Source: Rubrivivax sp. (GTDB lineage Bacteria; Pseudomonadota; Gammaproteobacteria; Burkholderiales; Burkholderiaceae_C). From it: 45,901 bases of DNA. Every line of letters starts with the position of its first letter. The stretch's first letter is position 1. The notes beneath the pieces were generated by a model that was given only the letters and a program-made list of their open reading frames with translations, searched no databases and was not told the origin of the DNA. The position numbers and the translations under genes were made by a program. This document shows positions 39,516 through 45,901 of the stretch, one piece after another. The stretch spans positions 1 through 45,901 of the forward strand of contig JAIXTY010000280.1 of the NCBI GenBank assembly GCA_027483705.1. Reading direction: 5' to 3'.

Positions 39516-40793
39516 ATGAAGTCCATCGACGTCGCGGCCAGCCTCGACCTCCCGCGCCGCGCCGTGGCGCTGGTGCTCGCCGGCGGGCGCGGCAGCCGCC
39601 TGAAGAACCTGACGGACTCGCGCGCCAAGCCGGCGGTCTATTTCGGCGGCAAGTTCCGCATCGTCGACTTCGCGCTCAGCAACTGCATGAACAGCGGCAT
39701 CCGCCGCATCGGCGTGATCACGCAGTACAAGTCGCACAGCCTGCTGCGCCACCTGCAGCGCGGCTGGGCCTTCCTGAAGAGCGAGATGAACGAGTTCGTC
39801 GACCTGCTGCCCGCGCAGCAACGGGTGGACGAAGAGAGCTGGTACCGCGGCACCGCCGACGCCGTCTACCAGAACCAGGACATCCTGGCCGCCTACCGCG
39901 CCGAGTACGTGGTGGTGCTGGCCGGCGACCACATCTACAAGCAGAACTACGCGCTGATGCTGGCCGACCACGTGGCGCTGCACCGCGAACTGGGCAGCGA
40001 GTGCACGGTGGCCTGCGTGGAGGTCAGCTCCGAGGAGGCCCGGGCCTTCGGCGTGATGGCGGTCGACGAGAACCGCCGCATCACCGACTTCGTCGAGAAG
40101 CCGCCCGAGCCGCCCGAACTGCCCGGCAAGCCCGGCCGCAGCCTGGCCAGCATGGGCATCTACATCTTCAACGCGCGCTACCTCTACAAGGAGCTGCAGC
40201 GCGACATGATGGATCCCAACTCCAGCCACGATTTCGGCAAGGACATCATCCCGCGCGCCGTGCGCGCCGGCGTGGCGGCGGCGCACCCCTTCGACCTGTC
40301 CTGCGTGGGCCGTCGGCCCGGGCACGAGCCCTACTGGCGCGACGTCGGCACCATCGACGCCTACTGGGACGCCAACATCGACCTGACCGCCACCGACCCG
40401 CTGCTGAACCTGTACGACACGCACTGGCCGATCTGGACCTACCAGCCGCAGCTGCCGCCCGCGAAGTTCGTGCACAACCTCGAAGACCGCCGCGGCATGG
40501 CCATCGAGAGCCTGGTCTCCGGCGGCTGCATCGTCAGCGGCAGCGTGTTCCGCTCGGTGCTGTTCTCCACGGTGCGGGTGCACTCGTACTCGCAGGTGAA
40601 CTGGAGCGTGCTGCTGCCGGGCGTGCAGGTGGGGCGGCACGCGCGGCTCACGCGCTGCGTGATCGACCGCGACTGCGTCATCGAGGACGGCATGGTGATC
40701 GGCGAGGACGCCGAGGCCGACGCCGCGCGCTTTTTCCGCACCGACAGCGGCATCACGCTCGTGACGCGTGAGATGCTGCGCGCGCTCGGATGA
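39516..40793 (+). CDS. glgC: glucose-1-phosphate adenylyltransferase (ADP-glucose pyrophosphorylase)
   Basis: This 425-residue enzyme catalyses the committed step of glycogen synthesis: ATP plus glucose-1-phosphate to ADP-glucose. It has the nucleotide-binding [25 protein letters not shown] signature (first eight residues shown by LAGGRGSR), the substrate segment DFVEKP and a C-terminal left-handed beta-helix with hexapeptide-like repeats ([12 protein letters not shown]). The length is close to E. coli GlgC (431). AGGAG precedes the ATG. The stop overlaps the glgA start (ATGA), coupling synthesis of the two enzymes. It is divergent from the degradative genes. Confidence 0.96.
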   Translation: MKSIDVAASLDLPRRAVALVLAGGRGSRLKNLTDSRAKPAVYFGGKFRIVDFALSNCMNSGIRRIGVITQYKSHSLLRHLQRGWAFLKSEMNEFVDLLPAQQRVDEESWYRGTADAVYQNQDILAAYRAEYVVVLAGDHIYKQNYALMLADHVALHRELGSECTVACVEVSSEEARAFGVMAVDENRRITDFVEKPPEPPELPGKPGRSLASMGIYIFNARYLYKELQRDMMDPNSSHDFGKDIIPRAVRAGVAAAHPFDLSCVGRRPGHEPYWRDVGTIDAYWDANIDLTATDPLLNLYDTHWPIWTYQPQLPPAKFVHNLEDRRGMAIESLVSGGCIVSGSVFRSVLFSTVRVHSYSQVNWSVLLPGVQVGRHARLTRCVIDRDCVIEDGMVIGEDAEADAARFFRTDSGITLVTREMLRALG

Positions 40794-42304
40794 CGACGGG
40801 CGCGGTGCCGGCCGAGATGCCGACGTCGGCGCCGCAGCGCGTGCTGCACGTCGCTGCGGAGGTGTTCCCGCTCGTCAAGACGGGCGGGCTGGCCGATGTG
40901 GTGGCGGCGCTGCCGGTGGCGCAGACCGAGCTCGGTGCCGACGTGCGGCTGCTGCTGCCGGGCTACCCGGCGGTGATGGAGAGCGTGCGCGGCACGCGCA
41001 CCGTCATCGACATCGGCGCCTGCTTCGGCGCGCTGCGCGTGCGGCTGCTGCTGGGGCGCATGCCGGGCTCGGGCCTGCCGGTGTATGTGATCGACGCCCC
41101 CTACCTGTACCGCCGCGCCGGCGGCCCCTACCAGGCCCCCGACGGCGAGGAGTGGCCCGACAACCTGCAGCGCTTCGCCTTGCTCGGCTGGGTGGCCTCG
41201 CACCTGGCGGCCGACGATGCCGACCCGGCCTGGGTGCCCGACATCGTGCACGCCCACGACTGGCACGCCGCGATGAGCTGCGCCTTCGTGGCCGAGCACC
41301 TGCCCACGCGCGCGGCCAGCATCTTCACGGTGCACAACCTGGCGTTCCAGGGCCTCTTCCCGATGCACGACTGGTCGCTGCTGGGGCTGGCCTCGCGGCT
41401 GATGTCGCCGGCGGGCCTGGAGTACCACGGCCAGCTGAGCTTCATGAAGGCGGGCCTGAAGTTCGCCGACCGCATCACCACCGTGAGCCCCACCTACGCG
41501 CAGGAGATCGCCACGCACGAGTTCGGCTGCGGCCTCGACGGCGTCATCCGCGGTCGCGGCGCCGCGGTGAGCGGCATCCTCAACGGCATCGACGAGGCGG
41601 TGTGGAACCCGGCCACCGACGCCGCGATCGCCGAGCGCTACGACGCCGAGCGCCTGGCCGGCAAGCAGGCCTGCCGCCGCGCGCTGCAGGCCGAGCTGGG
41701 GCTGGCGCGGGACGACGCGGCGCTGCTGGTGGTGGTGGTGAGCCGGCTCACGTCGCAGAAGGGCATGGACCTGCTGCTCGCGGCCCTGCCCGAGCTGGTG
41801 GGGCAGGGCGTGCAGCTGGCCGTGCAGGGCACGGGCGATCCGGCGCTGGAGGCCGCCTTCCGCATGGCGCAGCAGGCCCACCCGGGCCGCGCGCAGGTGC
41901 ACATCGGCTACGACGAGGCGCGTGCGCACCGGCTGGTGGCCGGGGCCGACGTGATCGCCGTGCCCTCGCGCTTCGAGCCCTGCGGCCTCACGCAGCTCTA
42001 CGGCTTGCGCTACGGCACGCTGCCGCTGGTGCGGCGGGTGGGTGGGCTCGCCGACACGGTGGTGGATGCCGACGAGGCGGCGCTGGCCGCCGGCACGGCC
42101 ACAGGCTTTGCGTTCGACGCCGCCACGCCGGGTGCGCTGCTGAAGGCCGCGGCGCGCGCGCTGGCCCTGCGAGCCGCGCCCGCCGCCTGGCAGCGCGTGG
42201 TGCACACGGCGATGGCCCAGCGCAACGCCTGGGCGGGGCCGGCCGAGCAGTACCTGCGGCTGTACGCCGACGCCCGGTCGGCCAAGGTCGGGGGCGGCGC
42301 CTGA
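40790..42304 (+). CDS. glgA: glycogen synthase (ADP-glucose type)
   Basis: This 504-residue GT5 enzyme elongates alpha-1,4-glucan using ADP-glucose. The N-terminal KTGGLADV motif binds the nucleotide sugar. Further segments are [22 protein letters not shown], the C-terminal [11 protein letters not shown] and the retaining-transferase region [20 protein letters not shown]. The length fits bacterial GlgA (477 in E. coli) with a 15-residue N-terminal extension. It overlaps glgC by 4 bases. Four bases separate its stop from that of the convergent membrane protein, and no terminator is visible there. Confidence 0.96.
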   Translation: MTTGAVPAEMPTSAPQRVLHVAAEVFPLVKTGGLADVVAALPVAQTELGADVRLLLPGYPAVMESVRGTRTVIDIGACFGALRVRLLLGRMPGSGLPVYVIDAPYLYRRAGGPYQAPDGEEWPDNLQRFALLGWVASHLAADDADPAWVPDIVHAHDWHAAMSCAFVAEHLPTRAASIFTVHNLAFQGLFPMHDWSLLGLASRLMSPAGLEYHGQLSFMKAGLKFADRITTVSPTYAQEIATHEFGCGLDGVIRGRGAAVSGILNGIDEAVWNPATDAAIAERYDAERLAGKQACRRALQAELGLARDDAALLVVVVSRLTSQKGMDLLLAALPELVGQGVQLAVQGTGDPALEAAFRMAQQAHPGRAQVHIGYDEARAHRLVAGADVIAVPSRFEPCGLTQLYGLRYGTLPLVRRVGGLADTVVDADEAALAAGTATGFAFDAATPGALLKAAARALALRAAPAAWQRVVHTAMAQRNAWAGPAEQYLRLYADARSAKVGGGA

Positions 42305-42308
42305 CCGG

Positions 42309-43256
42309 TCAGCGGCCCGGCGTCGTGCCGGCCCAGGCTGTGCCTGCCGGCACGCGGGGCCACGGCGGGATCTCGAAGCGGGGCAGTTCCTGCATCAGGA
42401 AGCTCGCCGCGATCACCAGCGTCGGCAGGTGGTACATCAGCAGCATCTGCATCGGCGTCGGCCGGAACTCCAGCGCCGCCGACAGCAGCACCAGGCCGAC
42501 CAGCCCGAGGGCGGTGAAGCTGGGGATGCCGCGGCGCAGGAACACGCCCCAGCGGGCGCGGCGCCAGCGCGCGTGGTAGCGGGCCGGCGGCTCCGACCAC
42601 GTGCGGGCCAGGTGCCGGGCGGCCTGTGACGCGGCGGCCTCTGCGCGCCGCGTGCGGGCTTCCGCGCCGCTGGCGCGCAGGCGCAGCCGGCCCGACCAGC
42701 CCTGGCGCGTGGGCACCAGTCGCGACCAGTTCCAGCCCAGCACGGCCAGCAGGTCCTCGGGCAGCGCGGGGCGCGTGGCGCCTTCGTCTGGGGTGATCGC
42801 CAGCGTGGCGGCCAGGCGCGCGCCGGTGGGCACGGTCATCAGCAGCTGCAGGCCCGGCAGGGTCATGGCGGCCCGTTGGAGCACGGGCTGGCCATCGGCT
42901 CCCAAGGTGTAGTCGCGGGCCAGGACGGCAGGCCCGACGGCATCGAAGTGGCGCGAACTCGGCACCGCGAGCATGCGGCCCAGCAGAGGCGCCGCGTCCG
43001 GGCCGCTGGCGTGCAACACGGCTTCGGTGCCATCGGCATGCCGGACGGTGCGCGTCAGCTGCACACGGCCGCGCGCGGCGGCGTCCAGCGACCAACGGCT
43101 TCCATCGTCGGCGTCTTCGGGTGGCCGCAGCACGAGGCGGCGCTGCACCCGGTCGCTGGCCACCATGTCCACCCTCAGCCCGGCCCGCGCAAACGGCTCG
43201 GCCAGCACCAGCATCTCGTGGTGCGACAGCGGTGGGAGGATGGGAGGGGCGGCCAC
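42309..43256 (-). CDS. hypothetical membrane protein
   Basis: This 315-residue protein is not one I recognise. Residues 1-230 are soluble and arginine/alanine-rich, with no known motif visible. Two hydrophobic helices follow near the C-terminus, at about 248-266 (ALGLVGLVLLSAALEF) and 272-290 (LLMYHLPTLVIAASFLM). So it has a large N-terminal domain and a membrane hairpin. The start is GTG at 43256 without an obvious ribosome binding site; the ATG at 43214 is an alternative. It lies downstream of tRNA-Ser on the same strand and converges on glgA. No function can be inferred. Confidence 0.6.
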   Translation of the reverse strand: MAAPPILPPLSHHEMLVLAEPFARAGLRVDMVASDRVQRRLVLRPPEDADDGSRWSLDAAARGRVQLTRTVRHADGTEAVLHASGPDAAPLLGRMLAVPSSRHFDAVGPAVLARDYTLGADGQPVLQRAAMTLPGLQLLMTVPTGARLAATLAITPDEGATRPALPEDLLAVLGWNWSRLVPTRQGWSGRLRLRASGAEARTRRAEAAASQAARHLARTWSEPPARYHARWRRARWGVFLRRGIPSFTALGLVGLVLLSAALEFRPTPMQMLLMYHLPTLVIAASFLMQELPRFEIPPWPRVPAGTAWAGTTPGR

Positions 43257-43278
43257 GACAGTGCGGGTGGCGCCGAGA

Positions 43279-43369
43279 TGGCGGACAGGGCGGGATTCGA
43301 ACCCGCGGAGGGCTGTTAACCCTCACACGCTTTCCAGGCGTGCGACTTAAACCGCTCATCCACCTGTCC
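43279..43369 (-). tRNA. tRNA-Ser (anticodon GGA)
   Basis: On the minus strand the acceptor stem GGACAGG (43369-43363) pairs with CCTGTCC, followed by discriminator G and an encoded CCA (43281-43279). The anticodon loop is CTGGAAA in a CACGC/GCGTG stem, giving anticodon GGA. The long variable arm (GAGGG...CCCTC around GTTAACAG) marks it as a class II serine tRNA, and the T arm carries GTTCGAATCC. Confidence 0.96.
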
Positions 43370-43396
43370 GGGGCCTCGTGCGAAGCGGGCGCGATT

Positions 43397-43792
43397 CTAG
43401 CCCTGGGGCGAGGGCGCGGCCGCGTGCTTGCGCAGCCACTCGATCAGCACGTAGTCCAGCGCCTTGGCGTGCGTGCTTTCCAGCACGACCGGCGGCGCGC
43501 AGCCGTGTTCGTAGGCCTCGCGCCAGCGCAGCGCGCACACGCACCAGCGGTCGCCCGGCTTCAGGCCGCGGAAGCGGTGCTCGGGCCGCGGCGTGATGAG
43601 GTCGTTGCCGCGCTCCATCTGGAAGTTCAGGAACTCCACGGTCACGCGCGCGCAGACGACGTGGCTGCCGTGGTCGTGCTCGTCGGTGTGGCAGCAGCCG
43701 TCGCGGTACCAGCCGGTCAGCGGGTCGTAGCCGCAGGGCACCAGGGCCGTGCCCAGCACGTTGAGCGCGCGGTCGCGGCGGGTCTCGGTCAT
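43397..43792 (-). CDS. DUF2237 family protein
   Basis: This 131-residue soluble protein matches the DUF2237 (COG3651) pattern along its whole length: NVLG near the start, PCGYDPLTGWYRDGCC, DHGSHVVCARVT, EFLNFQMERGNDLITPRPE, FRGLKPGDRWCVCALRW and APPVVLESTH. The conserved cysteines and histidines suggest metal binding, but no function is established for the family. It begins 10 bases after the SPFH gene stop, so it is likely co-transcribed with the NfeD-SPFH pair, and tRNA-Ser follows downstream. Confidence 0.88.
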   Translation of the reverse strand: MTETRRDRALNVLGTALVPCGYDPLTGWYRDGCCHTDEHDHGSHVVCARVTVEFLNFQMERGNDLITPRPEHRFRGLKPGDRWCVCALRWREAYEHGCAPPVVLESTHAKALDYVLIEWLRKHAAAPSPQG

Positions 43793-43802
43793 GCGGCGGG
43801 GC

Positions 43803-44735
43803 TCACTTGCCGGCCGGGTTGCCGGCGGCCGGCGTACCCTTGCCGAGCAGCGCCATCGCCGTGCCGATGAGGCCGGCGACCTCGCTCATGTTGCCCGGCA
43901 CGATCATCGTGTTGTTGGTGCGCGCCAGGCCGGCGTAGGCCTCCACGGCCTTCTCGGCCACCTTCAGCTGCACCGCCTGCTCGCCGCCGGGTTCCTGGAT
44001 GGCGGCGGCGATCTTGCGGATGGCCTCGGCCGTGGCCTCGGCCACGGCGCTGATGGCGGCGGCCTCGCCCTGCGCGTTGTTGATCTCGGCCTGCTTTTCG
44101 CCCTCGGAGCGCGCGATGAAGGCCTCGCGTTCGCCGGTGGCGATGTTGATCTGCTCCTGGCGCCGGCCCTCGGAGGCCGCGATCAGTGCGCGCTTCTCGC
44201 GCTCGGCGGTGATCTGCGCCTGCATCGCGCGCAGGATCTCCGCCGGCGGCGTGAGGTCCTTGATCTCGTAGCGCAGCACCTTCACGCCCCAGTTCATGGC
44301 CGCCTCGTCGAGCGAGTTCACGACGCTGGCGTTGATGAGGTCGCGCTCCTCGAAGGTCTTGTCGAGCTCGAGCTTGCCGATCACGCTGCGCAGCGTGGTC
44401 TGCGCCAGCTGGCTGATGGCGGTGAGGTAGTCGCTGCTGCCATAGCTGGCGCGCATCGGGTCGGTGACCTGGAAGTACAGGATGCCGTCGACCTGCAGCT
44501 GCGTGTTGTCGCGCGTGATGCACACCTGGCTCGGCACGTCCAGCGGCACCTCCTTCAGCGAATGCTTGTAGGCCACGCGCTCAACGAAGGGGATCACGAA
44601 CTTCAGGCCCGGCGTGAGCGTGCGGTCGTACTTGCCCAGCCGCTCCACGACCCAGGCGTTCTGCTGCGGCACGATCTTGAAGGTGCGGACGATGAAGATC
44701 ACCGCGATGACGGCGACGATGAGGGCGATTTCCAT
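43803..44735 (-). CDS. qmcA: SPFH/Band 7 stomatin-like membrane protein (QmcA type)
   Basis: This 310-residue protein has one N-terminal transmembrane helix (about 3-18). A Band 7/SPFH domain follows (VVERLGKYDRTLTPGLKFVIPFVERVAYKHSLKE), then LNVPSQ-like and TRDNTQLQVDG segments and a long coiled coil rich in alanine and glutamate (about 180-260). Such proteins assemble into large membrane rings and organise microdomains. The gene upstream encodes an NfeD-like partner, the usual pair for this family (ybbK-ybbL in E. coli), with a gap of 36 bases. Confidence 0.93.
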   Translation of the reverse strand: MEIALIVAVIAVIFIVRTFKIVPQQNAWVVERLGKYDRTLTPGLKFVIPFVERVAYKHSLKEVPLDVPSQVCITRDNTQLQVDGILYFQVTDPMRASYGSSDYLTAISQLAQTTLRSVIGKLELDKTFEERDLINASVVNSLDEAAMNWGVKVLRYEIKDLTPPAEILRAMQAQITAEREKRALIAASEGRRQEQINIATGEREAFIARSEGEKQAEINNAQGEAAAISAVAEATAEAIRKIAAAIQEPGGEQAVQLKVAEKAVEAYAGLARTNNTMIVPGNMSEVAGLIGTAMALLGKGTPAAGNPAGK

Positions 44736-44771
44736 GGCTCGTGAGGGCGGGTTTCGAAGGGGGAAGGGCGC

Positions 44772-45212
44772 TCAGCGCGCCGGCGCGGGCTGCACCGCGA
44801 ACTCGTTGCCGCGCACGGCGACGATCACGTGCTCGCCGGCCGCCGGCTGGCCGGTGCCGGCGAAGCGCACCGACCACATCGCGCCGCGGTAGCTGACGCG
44901 GGCCGAGCCGTCGGGCAGCCACTCGGGCACCTGCAGGTGCTGGCCGATGTCGAGGTTGACGTCGCGGTTGGACTCGACCGGGGCGCTCTTCGGCGAGCGG
45001 GCGCGCTTGAAGTGCCAGGCCGCGGTGGCCCCGGCCGCGCACAGGGCCGCGGTGGCCACCTGGGCGGTGCCCGACAGGCCGGCATGGGCCGCCAGCGCAC
45101 CGGCAGCGGCGCCCAGCGCCACCATCAGCAGGTAGAAAGTGCCGGTGGCCAGCTCGGCGGCGACGAGGGCGCCGGCCAGCAGCCACCACAGGGTCGAGCT
45201 CGACAGATCCAT
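44772..45212 (-). CDS. NfeD-like membrane protein
   Basis: This 146-residue protein has two or three hydrophobic helices in the first ~70 residues and a small C-terminal beta-barrel (OB-like) domain of about 65 residues. That domain contains NLDIGQHLQVPEWLPDGSARVSYRGAMW and AGEHVIVAVRG. This is the short NfeD (NfeD1b) form without a protease domain. Such proteins pair with SPFH proteins, and the SPFH gene is the next one downstream. Transcription probably starts from the TACACT box in the 144-base divergent interval. Confidence 0.9.
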   Translation of the reverse strand: MDLSSSTLWWLLAGALVAAELATGTFYLLMVALGAAAGALAAHAGLSGTAQVATAALCAAGATAAWHFKRARSPKSAPVESNRDVNLDIGQHLQVPEWLPDGSARVSYRGAMWSVRFAGTGQPAAGEHVIVAVRGNEFAVQPAPAR

Positions 45213-45244
45213 CGACGGGGTCCTCCCACGGCCAACAACGCCGT

Positions 45245-45301
45245 CAGTGTAGGCGCGGCCCCGCGCCGGACACGCGGCCGACCCGATCGGCCCCTACACT
45301 G
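45245..45301. promoter_or_regulatory. symmetric divergent promoter pair
   Basis: CAGTGTAGG (45245-45253) and CCTACACTG (45293-45301) are perfect 9-bp inverted copies, 39 bases apart. Each carries a TACACT -10-type hexamer pointing outward, toward the NfeD-like gene and the decarboxylase gene respectively. No good -35 is visible on either side, so an operator function of the repeat is the alternative. Confidence 0.35.
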
Positions 45302-45356
45302 CGCGGCTTTCCAGCGGCCGCCGGGCCGCCCCCGCAACTTCCACCCGTTGGCCGCC

Positions 45357-45901
45357 ATGCTGCGTTTCCGCTTTCCCATCGTCATCATCGACGAGGACTA
45401 CCGCTCCGAGAACACCTCGGGCCTGGGCATCCGCGCGCTGGCCGAGGCCATCCAGAAAGAGGGCTTCGAGGTGCTCGGCGCCACGAGCTACGGCGACCTC
45501 AGCCAGTTCGCGCAGCAGCAAAGCCGCGCCAGCGCCTTCATCCTGAGCATCGACGACAACGAGTTCACGCCCGGCCCCGAACTCGACCCGGCGGTGGTGA
45601 ACCTGCGCAAGTTCATCGGCGAGATCCGCTTCCGCAACCCGGACATCCCGATCTACGTTTACGGCGAGACGCGCACCAGCCAGCACCTGCCCAACGATGT
45701 GCTGCGCGAACTGCACGGCTTCATCCACATGTTCGAGGACACGCCGGAGTTCGTGGCCCGCCACATCATCCGCGAGGCCAAGAGCTACCTCGACAGCTTG
45801 GCGCCGCCCTTCTTCAAGGCGCTGATGGACTATGCGCAGGACGGCTCCTACAGCTGGCACTGCCCGGGGCACTCGGGCGGAGTGGCCTTCCTGAAGAGCC
45901 C
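45357..45901 (+). CDS. Orn/Lys/Arg decarboxylase, 5' part (runs off the window)
   Basis: Only the first 181 residues are present. They open MLRFRFPIVIIDEDY and continue as the N-terminal wing domain of inducible-type ornithine/lysine/arginine decarboxylases: a flavodoxin-like fold with IRALAEAIQKEGFEVL, AFILSIDDNEF, IRFRNPDIPIYVYGETRT and LHGFIHMFEDTPEFVARHI. Then SWHCPGHSGGVAFLKS begins the PLP-dependent core. The PLP lysine lies beyond the window, so the substrate among lysine, arginine and ornithine cannot be decided. The start ATG at 45357 lacks a strong ribosome binding site. A TACACT box sits about 60 bases upstream. Confidence 0.9.
   Translation, partial: MLRFRFPIVIIDEDYRSENTSGLGIRALAEAIQKEGFEVLGATSYGDLSQFAQQQSRASAFILSIDDNEFTPGPELDPAVVNLRKFIGEIRFRNPDIPIYVYGETRTSQHLPNDVLRELHGFIHMFEDTPEFVARHIIREAKSYLDSLAPPFFKALMDYAQDGSYSWHCPGHSGGVAFLKS

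Noticed and set aside
42010-43359. 449-residue minus-strand open frame over the glgA end and the membrane protein
   Set aside because: It is Arg/Ala/Pro-rich shadow sequence, overlaps the glgA 3' end and tRNA-Ser, and shows no motif.

Overview
The window is about 46 kb of very GC-rich DNA with tightly packed genes. Protein content points to a betaproteobacterium of the order Burkholderiales, in the Rubrivivax/Leptothrix/Ideonella neighbourhood. The clues are a selenocysteine formate dehydrogenase of the FdnGHI type, a PEP-CTERM protein, a complete glycogen island and TACACT/TACAGT-type -10 boxes. The genus is an inference. I see no insertion sequence, prophage, CRISPR array or integrase.

Region 1 (1-15.6 kb) is a formate/selenocysteine island. 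A hypothetical exported protein converges on a two-component system (membrane kinase plus NtrC-like regulator), which is divergent from the dehydrogenase genes. The catalytic subunit fdnG is a selenoprotein: an in-frame TGA at 4754-4756 (residue 196) is followed by a SECIS hairpin. Then come fdnH, fdnI, a terminator-like hairpin, fdhE, selA, selB and tRNA-Sec (selC). Thus the substrate enzyme, its maturation factor and most of the UGA-decoding machinery are contiguous; selD and fdhD are not in the window. Behind selC, after a strongly structured ~147-nt leader, sits a tight four-gene set: a GcvH-like lipoyl carrier, a DsrE-like protein, a YdjA-type nitroreductase and a cysteine hydrolase. Its position suggests a sulfur/selenium handling role, not yet demonstrated.

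Region 2 (15.6-23.3 kb, all minus strand) is an unusual chemosensory-like signalling cluster. In transcription order it encodes a membrane-bound CheA-like HPt kinase without a CheW-like domain, a very short one-helix MCP-like transducer, a CheX/CheC-like phosphatase, a CheY, a HAMP-degenerate GGDEF-EAL phosphodiesterase and an orphan PstS-like binding protein. No CheW, CheR, CheB or flagellar gene is nearby. Together with the post-selC module, this is the best candidate for an undescribed system.

Region 3 (23.4-31 kb) holds peptidases and envelope proteins: oligoendopeptidase F, a small membrane protein, a lipoprotein with Asp-box repeats, an exported prolyl oligopeptidase-type peptidase and a PEP-CTERM protein.

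Region 4 (30.9-42.3 kb) is a glycogen island: glgP-glgB-glgX-malQ on the minus strand and glgC-glgA on the plus strand. They diverge from a 322-bp AT-richer region with two HexR-like operators.

Region 5 (42.3-45.9 kb) has an unknown membrane protein, tRNA-Ser(GGA), a DUF2237 protein, an SPFH/NfeD pair and the start of an Orn/Lys/Arg decarboxylase that runs off the end.
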